Assembly (NCBI GenBank): GCA_930367205.1
Contig: OV884009.1
Span: 34,729,841 to 34,793,840, forward strand
Direction of reading: 5' to 3'
Length of the DNA stretch: 64,000 bases
Source of the DNA: Acanthosoma haemorrhoidale
Taxonomy: Eukaryota; Arthropoda; Insecta; Hemiptera; Acanthosomatidae
A program made the translations under genes and the position numbers. The notes beneath the pieces are model-generated. The model did not search any database. It had not been told where the DNA came from and worked only from the letters and a program-made list of their open reading frames with translations. How positions within the stretch are numbered: the first letter of the stretch is position 1; the number at the start of each line of letters is the position of its first letter. Positions 11,246 to 25,475 of the stretch are shown here, piece after piece.

Positions 11246-13920
11246 GTCACACCCAACCCCCGGCTCAGGTAAATAGTGGTTAAAACAAGCCAACATAATT
11301 GTGCAGCATTCTCAGCGTTATAGTATAGGTCGTAACGTTAAAGTTCAAAACTCTAATCTTAGTGTCTGTTTTTAATTCTGCGAGCAAACTCCGAAGATGC
11401 ACCTGCGCTTTCCTTATTCTCTGGGAAATGCAATTTCCGGTCACCACCAGGTGTCACCTGGTTAAATAAACATGGATAAAATCACAATGGATAAATTAAC
11501 AAGGGTTTTGGGAACAATATAGAGAGCAATGTCTATATTAGCGTCACAATTGGTTAAAAATATCTTAAAAAATCAATTGCAATGAGGGATAAAATGACTC
11601 ATATTTGCTCTTCAGGATATCAAAATTCGTTAGGTCTAATAACACATTACCTAATTTCGCAGGATGAAAACGTCACCATAACTACATGCATTCACCCTTT
11701 CTATTTCTTCATCTTATAGAGATCGCCTGTCTTCAGCTGTGGCTCACATTCACTTCGAGTTCTCAGCATCCAGTTCCCCGCTATTTCTAGCTGCTTCTAT
11801 ATGGATGTCTCCGAAAGTCGGTAGTAGAAGACAGAGCTCTGTAAAGATCAAATCTTCTAAATTGTCTTTCGGATTCCATTGGACTTCCATTTTTTTAGCA
11901 TTATTTCCTCACGATGAAATTTAAACGTACGAAGGAGAAAGTCCTGTTTCAGTCCAGTACCAACCCAAAAAGGGGTATTTAAGTTATTAATTATTAATAT
12001 TTAAGTTATTGTATACAAATTTAAATATTATAAATTGGTTATTTCAGTTAGCTTATGATCAGAATGTGACAGTTATTCACACCATCTACTCATTATTTAT
12101 ACACAACTCTTTTGCAGGTCGCACTTTGCATTTGATATGTGTGCTGGTAGAAACGGCCTGTTAGATCTCGAGGGCTGTTAAAGCACGAACCTCGAGCCCA
12201 CTACAACACTGTCATTTTGTGTTTCAGGGCAGATCATGTCTCCAAACCACTGTGCCGTATTTACATCGAAAGTGCATCGAACAGTATGATGGAGTTGTAG
12301 AGAACCGTTACCTAAGAGCATAGTCGGTAGCTTGAATACATTTGATTAGCCATTTGAATTAGGAGATTATGATTAATTTTATTACATGAATGTACACTAA
12401 AAAAGTTCATCTTTCTTAAATAAAATATCCCTGATGGATCACCCTAGATTGAATAACCTAGAATATCAGTGTCTATCATTAGTCTATAAAATAATCATAA
12501 TGATTAAATAATTACCACTGTTAAAATATATTATGAATAAATGCCTTCATTCAAAGTGGTCATGATTCTCATCACGACTTATCCAAAGCTAAGATTATGT
12601 CCTAGATTTTTTAAAAACAATAACCACAAAATGTTTAATAAACATAGCGAGGATAAATCAATTCAGAATACTTCTAACATGGATAATATAACATAAAGGT
12701 TTTGTGAACAATATATTATGAATAATTTTTTTTTCTATTAGCATATAATTTTCCCTTTTTTTTCCCTAATTTAAAATTTATATGTACTTTGGTTAAGATT
12801 TTATTCATAACGATCCTTTTAATTTATAGGGTGGGCTTAATAATGATGACAAATACATCATATTTTAATAATTATTTGATCCGTACAGAACTGAAATGTC
12901 TATATTAGCGTCTTTATGTATCGTCACTAAAAATCAATTGCTATTGAGGGATAAAATGACTCCTATTGGCTCTGGAGGATCTCACAATTCGTCAGGTCTA
13001 ACCCATTACGTAATTTCCTAAGATGAAAATGTCAATAGTAACAGTTCATCAAGCGAAGATTTACAACGGAAACGAACCCACGGTCCCAGGTGGCCTAATA
13101 GACAATCCTTCAAAAAAAGAATACTCACGACAAAGTGGCGTACAAAAATACAATTGTGAACGTAACAGAAACAATCAGAGGAAATTGGAAAAATGGAACC
13201 ACTGACAATAGAAACGAAATAATAGCATGAGTTGCATAAGAATCCCTCATGAAAATATAATACTCTTTCCGAACATTAGGCCACCTATTCATCAATCCAG
13301 TTAATTCATTTCCAGCTTTTTATGTTTTTTAAATTACTGTCATTTAGCCCAATGTTTGATTGTTATCTTTACTTGTCAATGGATTATGTGGATTGGTATT
13401 TGATACATTTTCCTGTTACCCTGACAGATAGGACACACCCTAAATGACTACACAAACCACATGCCATATGGAGAGTAAGTACAAGATCATATTTGATGTT
13501 TACACATATATTTATATATTACAGAATAATATAACAATGTATATTTGAACTAAGCAAAGTATTTTATGCATCATGCAATTTAAGGCTTTCTTATGAAACT
13601 ATTAGGACTTTTTGCTATTAATCTGAAATTATACACCTCTTTCAATTTAAAAAATGACATCTTGTGAAATATACATTTTATAAATTTGTAGACTATTTTG
13701 AGTATTGGTGCAGTCATTTGCCTACACGTGGCTATTTTGTAGACTGTATTTAATAATGTTCTATACCACTTTAGCTTTTCATGAAACATCCGGTTTGTAT
13801 ATGAAAAATGAACAATACCTCCTACCCTCGAAAAGCTGTAAGGTTACAATAAGTTTGTGCATAATCCGTTTATATATATAATATATAAAGGACGCATCTT
13901 TTCTATGGATACTCTGACCT
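11246..13920. other. non-coding stretch with a local duplication
   Basis: 11464-11690 and 12655-13045 are diverged direct copies. Shared blocks include ATGTCTATATTAGCGTC, GAGGGATAAAATGACTC and the GGTCTAA..CATTAC block. The second copy carries ~170 bases of extra AT-rich sequence. Short open frames (11739-11924, 13023-13205, 13580-13789) match nothing known. This looks like an old local duplication or two copies of an unnamed repeat. Confidence 0.5.
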
Positions 13921-14310
13921 GCACCCGTTGGTTGGTGTGCCGTCAGTGGGTGAGTTCATCCGTCGGAGACATCAAGTTTTTTGACTCGTTGCAGCACCTA
14001 ACCAACCCAGTGTATAACACTATGACTCCACCACCCCTCCCGCATCGATGGCAAAAGTCTGTCGTGGAAAAATTAGTATGTAAGTTAGTTTTAAGTTTGA
14101 TCAAAAATGTGAGCCCCATCACCTTTATCAGAGTCAGTTCAGTCCCGTCACGTATAATGTGTATCATTATACTTGTTTATTCCATTATATAATTTTTATA
14201 ACATAACAAAACCTGTATATAATGTAGCGATGCTACAGGAAATACAAAAATAATTTGTAAATAGATTCGCCAGAGGATCTATAATTGTATATAATTATCT
14301 GTGAATTTAA
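13921..14310 (-). mobile_element. LINE 3' UTR, family B, copy 1
   Basis: About 390 bases are nearly the same as 62660-63062. They include a GCAGCACCTAACCAACCCAG block, CCACCCCTCCCGCATCGAT, a GTGAGCCCCATCACCTTTAT block and an AT-rich end with AATTGTAAATAGATTCGCC. In the second copy family B joins on its low-coordinate side to a tail resembling family A, which orients it to the minus strand. The plus-strand frame of 111 codons across this block (13857-14192) is a by-product, not a gene. Confidence 0.6.
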
Positions 14311-16790
14311 ACGCCACACCTTCACGCTCTAGTTGAATAATTAGAATGTTTAATTATGAGGGATGCCATCTAACTATTCAACGTCAACCAGATTTTATTC
14401 CTCTATCAAACCCTGAGCGTATTGAATTAGGGTGAAGTTATACCAAATTATACCTTTCTCGAAATTACTCAATTAATTTTCTATTGTCCCAATTGGAGTC
14501 TAAAACCAAAGTAATTTACTTTAATTAATTATCGTGGTGATCAAATAGAAGGGATTCAATAAAATAGAAATTTATGTACAATGTATTTTATTAAAAATGT
14601 TTTATTTTACTATAATTGCATTTGGTACGAATAATAATAATGAACAGATTACAGATCTTACTAGCTACCAATAAAACTGTTTTTCACTTAATACTAAGGC
14701 TTCTAAAGATGAGCCCAAGACGTCAGCGTTTCCACAAGCCATTCTTCCACCTTGGTCTAGTCAAAGAAAGAAGACAGGTCCGCCTTGGGCATAGCCTAAA
14801 AAGAAGGACCTGCCTGTACTAAAGTATATCTGGAGTAAGGACTGCGTCTCTATCCCTTAGAACCCTATCCCCCTTTTCTTTATGACCCTTTAGTATTGTT
14901 ACTACTATATTGTTAGTAGATATATTTTCACACTAAGCTGTGACTAAGTTAGGACGTACCTCAAAACACTGTCTAAGGACCACCTTGACTGCTGAGCCCC
15001 ATATCTTCTATAGCACTCACTTTTGCAAGTATAAAATGGTAGGGTTGTAAACTCAAATCTTCCAGCCATTAAACGGCACTCCGTACCAGATGGCACCCTT
15101 CTATGGTCTATGATCTGTGGCAGTCAGCAACTGCCACGCATATACTATCACTCTCTTAAAATATTCTTATTCCTATGTTCATTTTACTTTACATGCAGGA
15201 GTCAAACATATAATAGGTATTAATAAGTAAAACAACAATATGATGAACTAAATGATCCCTGGACCAGCAGACGCGCCATATTTTTTAATTTGTACGAAAT
15301 AAACATTACATCGATACGATAAACGCATTGAATGATTTAACTGAATCAAAAATACTTATTTTATCACAATCTTAGTCACTGAAAACTTATTTATTAAAAA
15401 AATAATAATAAAGCTAAAATATTGACATTAAAAAACTATTGGTATCGGCCGGAAAAACATGAAATACAATAGAAGGCAGAGGTCACCAAATATTTTTCCC
15501 GGAGGTCTGTTTCAAAACACTGTCAAACTTTCCCGGACCAGAAAACTAAAGCCTCCAACTCCCTACACCACCCTACACCCCAACAACTCTACCTACTCTA
15601 CTAACCTTAGGCTACCTGCATTGCTTGGTAAAACTTTTCGTTAAAATCAGTTATTAGCTTTCGTGCAAGATGCAGGAATAAACTAAGCCAATATTTTTTA
15701 GAATTCAAGAAAATTAATAGTAATAATACCTAATTCAAAAATACTACTCGCTTAAGTTCATGTTGTGGCTAATGTTCAATGGACAAAACGACACGTTTTA
15801 TTTTAATCAAGGTTGATTTTGAAGTGGAGTTGGTGCAGCGGATTATCATCAAGCTGTTAAGGTGATCTTTGAGTCATGATCTAGCTTCTTACTGAAGTTC
15901 ATTTTTGAGAATGTCCCTCCACACATATAAGTAAAGCCAAAGACGCTTCGAAATTTTATAGCTAAAGTTTTTTGTTCTTATTATTTTCTGTAATTAACAG
16001 TTTTGTCATGGTCCGTCATATGACGACCGCTGATAAGTGGTGTCCTTAAGCGATCGGAAAACATTTTAATCTTATGATTCGGGACTTGAGAAATAGTGTA
16101 TGCATTTATTATTATCGGCATGCATTGGTCTACATGCATCATGCAAGCTGCTATAGGCCTTCTAATGCTACGAAGGGCCTGTGTTGTTCCACTCAAAGAA
16201 AATTATTTTCTTCTACTCAGTCCTTTTTTATTCTAATTTACACAAACCTTCCTTCACGAAGGTTTAATACATCGTTGGTCTTCTCGAATCATTAGACTGC
16301 AGGCCATCTAGGCCTTTACTATCTAAGAGCTGTGATTCAATCGCCATGCAACGGCGTTGGCTTAACGCGTTTGCTTCGCATGCGTCTAGGGCTGTACAAC
16401 GTATCAAATCAACACATTTTATGGTTTTCGACGTTGAAGTTAGCTCTTTAATTAAGGTATTTGTCGGTTATTACGTGTTCCATATATACATACAGAAGAT
16501 ACATATAATGTTAATATTGTTTTATTGTACCATGACGTAATATATATTTTTTAAAGGGCCTGTCAACAGCTCCAGGGTCATTGACACCCGAAACACCCAT
16601 TCGATATAGAAGATATTTGTAGAAATAATAATAAAAAAAATATTTATCGTAAATAAAATATTAGATCAACAACTAAACAAATAAAAATAATAACACGAAC
16701 AATTTACTATTGCGGAATTGGTCCCATTATTGTTTATAATTATTAATTAACAGCCAAATAAAATAAAAATATTGTATAGGTCATCACTTG
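14311..16790. other. AT-rich non-coding stretch
   Basis: No gene is supported. There is an imperfect hairpin at about 14772-14820 (ACAGGTCC..AAGGACCTG) and several short frames without motifs (14616-14822, 15459-15644, 15981-16540). Confidence 0.55.
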
Positions 16791-16940
16791 AGATCAGTTA
16801 GCTCAGCAGTTATATCCTCCGACTAGATAGAGGGGAGGTCCTGGGTACGAGTCTAGTTTATGCCAGTAAAACCAAACTTTATAAATGAAAATGACAGAAT
16901 GAACTAAATTGTAAAAAATTAATAATAATAATAAGTACCT
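16791..16940 (+). mobile_element. tRNA-derived SINE
   Basis: TAGCTCAGCAG at 16799-16809 fits the tRNA D-arm / RNA polymerase III A box, and GGTACGAGTCT at 16844-16854 fits the T-arm / B box (consensus GGTTCGANNCC). Their 45-base spacing is the same as in a real tRNA, so the tRNA-like head would begin at about 16792. The anticodon stem and acceptor stem do not pair well, so it is not a functional tRNA. A short unrelated body follows and ends in an (AAT)n tail at about 16920-16933, as many insect SINEs do. Confidence 0.6.
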
Positions 16941-19899
16941 GAATGACTACCACGAGCTCAAACCGTGCCCAAACATCATTTCCTTCTATATTCACTTAAT
17001 GTTGTCAAGAAATGTCAGTAAGTTCTGTCTGTATTTTTTGTTTGTTCAAGGCATGTAAAACACAAGGTTCATTGATTATTTAACTTTCATTATTTTTTTA
17101 CTGCGCTTGGGAAGAGATTAGTCAACATGTTTTGGGGTATTCATTATTAATTACATATATGTATATTTCTTATATTATATGAACAAGTGAGGACGATAAC
17201 CAGAGCAGACACCGGGGCGCAGGTGGCACCACAGCATCATCTGTCTGGTAGGGTGGACATATATTCTCATTTTAAAGACACGAGCAGTGAACGTAGGGTG
17301 TGGGTAAAAATCATGTTGCCAATTTATCAGCACAGTTCACTGATGTTTACATAGTTGCGTATGTTAATTGAAAAGTACTAATCCTCCCAAATCTTGGAAT
17401 TATTCCTGTTTTGTTAGATGCCAAGCTTCAGATTACATATGTGAGAACAGGTCGAAGGAGTGTCTTGTATAAGGAGATTTCAGTTTTTAATTTTCAAAGG
17501 AGACCTTTGAGTAACAGCAGTTGTTGGCATCAATGGCCCGTTCTTCTGTGGCTGATTGGTTATCCAAGCAGACGAAGATATGTGTGTATTTAAATAGACT
17601 TAAGGATTGCTTAAGCAACAAGTCCGCTTTAATCGTAGGCAAAGTACCCTGATGTGGTAGTGTTGATTTTGCCAGTTTGTTCCTTGGTCCGTCAAGTGGT
17701 CCACACACGTAAATTAAATGGTCGTGGCAAGATCTGGTCCTTCGGTTCTATTTTGTTACGACACCACTGAAATATCCACCTAATTAGAAGAAAGTGGGCT
17801 ATAGCGAGTGGTGGTGGACTAATGTTTGTTTGTGCACTAATGTTGTAGTGGGCAGGAGGGGTGTGGAGACCCAGCCACTAATGGAGAGCTTGCGTTCGGG
17901 TCGGCCCATTGCCTGCCACTTCGGCCACCGCACTCAGGTAATTATGCAATTGATCCCACCCTCCCCCACGACCGCTCCACTTTATTTGTTTCTTCTATGG
18001 TGACCTCCCCTGTTTGCTAAGTGTGCAGGACACTCTATCCGTGCTGCCCCCAGCTCCACAATAACAATCGGAATAATTCTCTTGCAGCTGTCGAGTCCCC
18101 GACAAAAACTGTCATTTTCAGGCCCATTGGCCATTCAAATCACATCACAAGACTGTCAACCATGTTTATTTATGATTTTCTTCAACCTAACCGTGCTCTA
18201 AGTAAGACTAAAGAGGTACTTTGGCTGAGACTACTGATCCTTGAATCAAGTAGTTTATGGTTTAATAGATTACTTATCCGGTCTATTTGTATTAAAACCA
18301 TGAGGGTAGAAGCAAGATGCGTTCATGTTACAATCGTGACATGTTTGGAATGTAGGCGTTCTAGCATCCGTTCCCAAACCATATCGCATCAGGAAAATAA
18401 CCTGCTGCAGTAAAATATAGTATGTCGAAACTCTTTTTTATCGACCTAAGCTGATTCTCAACCCTACACCAAGTCTTACAGGTGTTTTGAACAATGATTT
18501 CTAGTATCGGCAGTATATTTTAATTTAACTAGGACTTTCGACAATTCCACGTTGATGATTGTAGCCCTGCTTCCCTATCAATTGCTAGGGATGCTAGATT
18601 TCAACTAGCAACTGCTGAAGGAGAAGAGCACAACTTAAAGTTCAGTTTGAACTTGAGTCATTTCTCTGCTTTCTCACATGGGCTTTTCTGCACCTAAGTC
18701 TGTCTGTTGAGGGCATACATATGCCACAGGTGTACAGAAGACTAATTGAGGATAATGTCAGTCATGGTTGGTTTCTTCTTGTAATTGTAATAAATAAATT
18801 AATATATTCAATGTTGTTTTTTTTTTACAAATCACAATGTTTGAGGTATCCAAAAGTCACGTAGGAAGGTATTCGCCGAATAGGCATACAAAAAATGTCT
18901 TTGTTAGTTTTTAAGTATGCATTACAATACGATATACCAATTCGAAATTTTAAGCATGTAGTTCCCAGATCTATTAATCTGAATTACTTATGCGTTATTA
19001 AGATGGCCCAGGAGGAAATAAGGGGAAACAAATTAAATTAGTGAACATAAAAAATATGTGGTAGCATGAAGTGGACTTCATAACCTCATCAGAGGATTTC
19101 GGTGTCTATCATAGAAACCCTGAGTTTTGTCTGTCTGTTCGTCTGTCGTGGCCATTGTGAACTACCGCGTCAGCTTAGAGATTTCATATTAGACATAGAG
19201 GTTTCATTTCATGATCTCACGACAAAAACAAAATACCTCACTCGGTATTTAACGGAGATTAATTAATTATGTGCAACTAAAAAAATATTTTTTTATGTGA
19301 GTAGGGTATCGAATTAAAGATCTGATTAATAACAAATTAGTACATCACACATATGATGAATTTATCGTAGAAAACAAACATAGAAGCAGTCAAACGAAAT
19401 GTGAAAATTATGGCAATAATTCAGAAATTCATCAAAAAGATTTCAATACAGCAGATGGTATAGAAACGAGTAATGGATTTCTTGGTTTGGGTTGAGTGGA
19501 GGCTGGACGGTCATCCAGCGTATATGTTCATCTTACTGGAAGGCACAGGACATAACCGAGGAGAAGAAACTTTATCGCCAAATAAATTCTTGGCAGGGAT
19601 CTCTCTGAGCGGGACGAGACAAAGCGTCGTTTCGAAGCCTGTCTCGACCAGAGGGCACATACTTCACAGTAAGACTAATAGAATTGAAAACATAAGCCCT
19701 ACCAAAGATATATACGATTCAAGTTCCCATATTGTGGCTAGGTAAATTATGGAGATTGCGGGTATAAACATTTATAGCTACGCAGTTGGGTCTCCAACGT
19801 TCCAGCCTCAAAGCACAATCCAGTTTTAGGGGGTATTTATGGCAAGATTTATACCCCGTCCCATACCTCGTGTTATGTTATTAATTTATTTCAACTTCT
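16941..19899. other. non-coding stretch with unassigned open frames
   Basis: The longest frames are 18021-18413 (+, opens on GTG; first ATG at about 18162) and 19473-19745 (+, ATG start, 90 codons). Neither shows a motif, signal peptide or membrane pattern that I recognise. The 17.2-18.1 kb part is GC-richer than its surroundings. 19110-19140 is a TGTC-rich short repeat. Confidence 0.45.
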
Positions 19900-20450
19900 A
19901 CCCGTCACCAATACTTCCTTGGTTCCCTCCTCTTCAGTACTACCATGACTAAAAACCTAACTTACCTTTACAAATGCATCCAATTCACAGAAGCTACCAA
20001 ATTTCGAACCATCCTACCTGAATTTCCCATCTCACAAATCTGCTCCCTTTGACCACTCTTTTCTTCTCCTTACTTGCTCTATCCCCGTGAATATTCTTTC
20101 ACCAACTCTCCCAATCTTCAAATCGAGACGTACCAATTCCTTATCTCTCTCCAATCCGCTACTATTGTTCATTTTATTAAGTTTTTATTAGTTTGATTCT
20201 GTTCCTATTTTAATACATCCCAACGACCTTACAAGCTGTTAACCTCCTTGTGATAATCCATATATTTTCTTAGTTACAATTGTTATTAAATGTAATTTAC
20301 AGCAACTCATTTACGTTTATTTGTTTTAATTATATGCATGTAGGCTCTTTATTATTGATATTAGTAGTATATATTTTTTTCAAAGTTATTTTTAGGGGGC
20401 GATGTCCAGAATAAAGTGTTTTTTTTTGTTTTTATTCATTCATTTATTAA
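19900..20450 (+). mobile_element. LINE 3' end, family C, copy 1
   Basis: The sequence from CCCTCCTCTTCAG (about 19927) through a decayed C-terminal coding region to a GATGTCCAGAATAAAG tail and an ATTC-rich end matches 61885-62440. The coding part (about 20040-20180) contains a region with IPVNI and LPIFKSR, the counterpart of the WNSIP tail motif seen in the other copy. Conserved W-N-S-L/I-P motifs close to the ORF2 end are typical of Jockey/CR1-type LINEs. The copy is 5'-truncated and frameshifted. Confidence 0.6.
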
Positions 20451-23400
20451 TTATAATCTACCAGTTCACAAATAAATAAATCTATCTTTAGCCTACAAAA
20501 AAGAAACAATACATCACAATGGAGGAAAAAAATAAGCGGTATAGGTCAAATTAAAAAGTATATTCCGAGAAAAAGTATAAACACAATTAAATTAAAATTA
20601 AAAAAGAAGAGGTAGGAAACATCATAATTCCCAAAATTTTTGACGATCAAATTTAAATGTAGCCAGCAAAGGTGGGTATTTCATTAAAACAAAATAATCG
20701 ATTAATCCAATTCAATTTTAATATATAATAGATCTTTCAGTTACCTGCTTATTTCTGAAACATATAGCGAGCCCCCGAATTTGAGATAATAGTGATAAAT
20801 TGTCCAAAAAAAAATATATAGTAGATTTATTTTTGTCGGGCCGAAAACCGCAAACTAAACTAGCTCATGAGAAAGAAAGCGCCTGAATTGCCTGTTTCTT
20901 CATAGAAGTGGTGATTTCAAACTTAAACGGAGTATGATATCACATCATTCAGACCTGTTTTTCAGTCAGGTAGTCATCTCTTTCTCGGCTGGGGAATTGA
21001 GCCCTGCGTTATTTTTTTATTGGTACCCCTGTTTTGAAACAATCATTCCACTCAGGATAATGGAGAAAGGAAGGGGATTTCACGGCTGGCCAGGGCCTCA
21101 ATTGTAAATTGTACAATTCACAAAAGAATTAACTTCGGATTTTCTCCAGTTGGGACAATGTAATACCGAGAACGGAGAAAACATATCTTTGACTAATATT
21201 AGCGTAGTTAGCTTTAATACACTTGCCAAAAAAACAAAAAAACATTGTTAGACTACTTTAGTTTTTGCTACTATTTTCTTAATGACACTATATGAAGAAT
21301 ACCACAATTTTTAGAAAATCGTGCATAAAGTCCTTCTGTAGATTTTTTATTTTCTCGTCATTTTTGAAGCGAACCTTAGTCATCATCGGGGAGCATCTAC
21401 ACAACCAGAAAAAAAACCTTGGTACAATCCCAATATGAAAAAAAATGTTTTCATCTTTACAAAACAATTTTTTCCCAAATGTAAGTCATAGGCTTGCTTA
21501 GTACACACTTGTGTCGTTCCAAATTGAAAACAATATTAAAAAAGATTAATAAATTAACTTCTTCACTGTGTATAGTTCTTTGATGGAAAAGTATTTCTAA
21601 ATCCTAGGCTAGCCAGTATTATCTGGGAATCAGTTGTAGCGGGCTATTATATTATATTAAGTTATTATGTGTTGAAAGTTCAAACTTATTTTTCATACGT
21701 TTATTCCGATATGTTCAACTAAATACTGCTACAGATATATACTTAAAAATTTTTCTCATCTACTATATCCACACAGTGAACCCATATACTTATGTACTCT
21801 TCAATGCAGCATATATTTTGAAAAATTGTATTTTTCAAAAGAAGGCTTAACAGCCTCACCCAAAGTTTATTTTTATTTTTGAGTTGTTCAACGTTTGCCA
21901 ATTATAGCTCCTCAGAAAAAGTGCTGACCAATGTAAAAACAAAAATTAACTATTATAGAGACTGAAAAATTAGGCTTCTTTTGAAAAAAAATGTGTGTTG
22001 TCTGAGGATGGTAAAAAAAAGTGGATTTTAAATATTAAATAAATAAGTAGATAATAATAGAAAATAAATTCTCCAAAATATATTATGCTCAAAGCTTTTA
22101 TGTTTGGCTAATTTATCTATTTAAAGTATGTCGTAGAACACCTCGATGAAAAGCTGATTAGTTAGAAAATATAATATGAGTAAGTATGTAATATATTATC
22201 CTGTATGTAATATATGCCTACCTATAATACCTACATACCTATAATACAGTTATATACCTATAATATAGTATGTAATACATACCTGAAAACTGTCGAGGCT
22301 GTTTGTCAGTAGCTATTTAATATATATGTGATTTAAACCCGAGAACGCATTAAATGCGGCAAGGAAAAATAAATTACAAAAATATTAAATAAACATTGTA
22401 TTGAGAGCCAACAATGGAAATCAGTAAAAACATTTTAATTATTAATGTATATATTTTATTATTTTTCAAAATATTAGCACTAAAATTGAGCCATTAGTAC
22501 CTAGATATTTTTATATGTTAGACAATAAGCTTAGAGTCCCTCAAAATAAATATTTATATAGCAATGAATTAAAAAAAAACTGATAATATCTTTCACAGGT
22601 TTGTAGTTTAGTTACTTTTTATTCTCATTCAATCTTATTATTTATTAAATTAAGTCTTATTGTATTGTATTTCTGGTATTATATTATTGTTTATTTTAAA
22701 CATGTTAACTTATGTATCTTGTAATACATTGTTGTCCTGATGATGTCTAAATCAACGTTGACTGAGTGGATCAATAGTTTTTATCGACGCCATTCATTTG
22801 CCCGGGGTACCCGAACAATGACAAATCATACGATCTTAACATAAGATTTATTTTTATAGACTGATAATTATCTAAGATATAAAAGTGAATATTATAGCAG
22901 TTTTATTTATTTGTTGAAAAGATAATCTATAGTGACTGTGATATTTTAATAGATAAAATCAAGGTAAAAATTGAAGAAATTTTTGGGTTTATGTCGCTCG
23001 TTTGTACAAACGTTTTGTTGTGTTGTGTAAATTTAGTGTTATTTATAAGTGTTTATACTTAGTGTATGGGACTGGGGTGCCTGAGTCCAGCTCTCGTCCT
23101 AGTGCTTTCTCCGTTTTGCATTGGAGTACAGTCTTAATGGGATCAAATAAAACCTGGGGGTTTTAAACCCAACTAACCAATTTAAGCAAAAAACTGGGGA
23201 CTTACAGGAAGAAAACTAGAAAATTGAGTTCAATATGTTATTCATACTCATGCGCCTGTTGTGCCAGTGAAAGAAGAATGTTTCAAGATCAACCAATGTG
23301 CGTGTTTGATTTTTCACACAGTTAGAAAATCAAATTCTATTTTAAGTTAATCGTTTTACATTTCACATTATTATTGTAGGAAACTGTGTACAATTATTTG

Positions 23401-25240
23401 AATTTGATGTATTATGTTTGGATCTACAAATTACTGGATTGTTAAAATGTACAGTCGTATAATCCAGAGCAATTGCAAATACATTAATAATACCTTAGGT
23501 CAAAATACTTGGTTCTCCGGCCCTGAAGAAAAAATATTTTAAACCATATTCTGGTTTAGTAGAGTGTAAATTATTCTATTTATTTTTTTTTCAAGATGTG
23601 TCAAGTAATACACAATAGAGACGTGCTGCATATATTGGATGATCTGCAGTATTCAAGAATCATTAAATTGTTATTGAAAAATATTCATTGGTCACAAACA
23701 AGGCTTTTATAGAGCTATCTGGATCCTACAACCCAACCATGTCATATCCTTTAGCTTACTGCCTCTTCGTGTGGGCAGACGGGGATGTTGTCGGAACCAA
23801 CCCCTACACAAGAGCACTAAAAGTTAACATGTTGGCTGGAATATAAACCTTAGTAAGGGCGTTTTATAGGGCCCCTATAATACATGGATGGCTACATTTC
23901 AGCCCATAAATTTTGGCTGGGGGAAGGGTGGGGGGGTTGAGGCGTGCCTCTCGAATATAATCTTACGGACAGTTAACTTTGACGCAGCACTTTCTTTTCG
24001 TAACCATAATCCATATGAAATGCTATAGGGGCGTGTAGCCCTTAACCGCACCGCTCCCCCACCCCAAATTAAAAGTAACTAAATCTGTTATGTTGGGCAA
24101 TTTGTTCCAGGGGGTGGTTCCCCTCTTCCCACCTCCCTTCTTCCCCCCGTCCCGTTATATTTCAAAAAAACCAAGGCAATCAATTTATGTTATTTATTGT
24201 GCTGGTTGGTAGGGTCCAATCCTACAACTGACTTGACTTGACAAGCAGCTTTCTCATACTCGCTCTCTTGGAACAATTGAATAACTTCAAAATAATGCAA
24301 TGAATAATATATATGACGCGCATTTAGCAAATTCGTTTTTTTTTGGGTTTTTTTTCAGTAGGAAATGTAACAGTTCTGAATGAATAGCTGTTGCTGTAAC
24401 AACACCTGAAATTTCAAGAAGACTGAATCGAAATGGGGGCGTTAAGATGTAACGGTAGGTTTATTTCAAAACATTAGGATTTCCCCGCACAAACAAGGGA
24501 ATAATTTAAGAGGCAGTAATCCGGTTAAACTGCAAAATCACTGTAATGCTTTCGTTTAAATCGAAGGACGTTTTCTAGATCCCATTCGTTTCCTTGTATC
24601 CTACTATTAGGTTTTTTTCTCAACGTTTCAGTGGTTGTGTTCTAATCACATTTATCTCAATTACTAAACAAAATCACATGCCAAATTTCATGCTTAACTA
24701 AAAGTGTGCTCACAGCTTTGTATATTTTGGGCAACAGTACCCGCATAAAAAGTAATGTTTGATGTATAATACATGGCTTACTAACGGTCGCGAACACGGT
24801 ATAATGGCTTCTTGTCCTAAATAAAAATGTATGTGTACTTCAATAAAGACTTTAACCATAATTAAGAGCGACGCTAATTAGTTTTTTTGACTAGATGTAT
24901 TGCATATTACGAGCATAGGATTATTTTTATTATGTAAGCATTGGAAATAAATTTGATAATTTTAGTCCTCTTCTGTCCTACTACACAATGAATATTATTA
25001 ACCAGGACATTAAGATATTAAATTTGGCACTCTTCTGGATATGATAAGTAAATATTTTTTTTATTTGAAGTGGTTGTACAATTAAGGACCCTTATTCGTT
25101 CTTAAGGATAGCTTTTATTTTCAGTATCATTGGGACAATTAGTGAAAAACCAATACAAAGAATCGTCTCTGTACGTGGAATTGTGGTTTTCGAAAAAGCT
25201 TTTCTTTTTTATGAGTCTTTTTGTATTAAAAGTCTACCAT
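20451..25240. other. AT-rich non-coding stretch
   Basis: No gene is recognised in this stretch. 22185-22290 is a short tandem repeat. 23740-24160 is GC-richer with long G and C runs and shares a GGAACCAACCCCT block with 1890-1910. 22730-22790 (CCTGATGATGTCTAAATC..AACG) recalls the hairpin-like ends often found on insect repeats. None of these is enough to name an element. Confidence 0.5.
22185..22290. repeat. short tandem repeat of a CCTATAATA-type unit
   Basis: ATGTAATATAT and CCTATAATAC/CCTACATA units recur irregularly about ten times. It is a degenerate microsatellite or minisatellite with no coding potential. Confidence 0.7.
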
Positions 25241-25475
25241 ATTCCCAACAATCTTAATATAATAAATATAGTAGAGAAATAAATATTGTTTGTCATTAAT
25301 GTAATTAAGTAATATAAGTACAATATATAATATTTATTTATATAAGATAAGTATGTAAGTAATTAATTAAATACACTTTATCATACATATAAACTTACTT
25401 TATGTATCTTGATAATGTAAAAGTTTCGCAATGATTGGAAAAGACATACACGCATACAAAGGAAATAAAACTGTA
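25241..25475 (+). repeat. left arm of a 3.5-kb inverted repeat
   Basis: From ATTCCCAACAATCTTAATA to GGAAATAAAACTGTAT this arm is the reverse complement of 28541-28760, with roughly one difference per ten to fifteen bases plus small indels. Its inner half continues into a sequence that is repeated directly at 26205-26440. See the finding on this structure. Confidence 0.7.

Noticed and set aside
13857..14192. 111-codon plus-strand frame
   Set aside because: It overlaps the family-B LINE 3' UTR, and the homologous copy at 62.7 kb does not keep the frame open.
16791..16865. Functional tRNA gene
   Set aside because: A and B boxes are spaced as in a tRNA, but the acceptor and anticodon stems do not pair and the B box is mutated, so a SINE head fits better.
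18021..18413. 130-codon plus-strand frame
   Set aside because: Opens on GTG with the first ATG about 47 codons in, and shows no recognisable domain.
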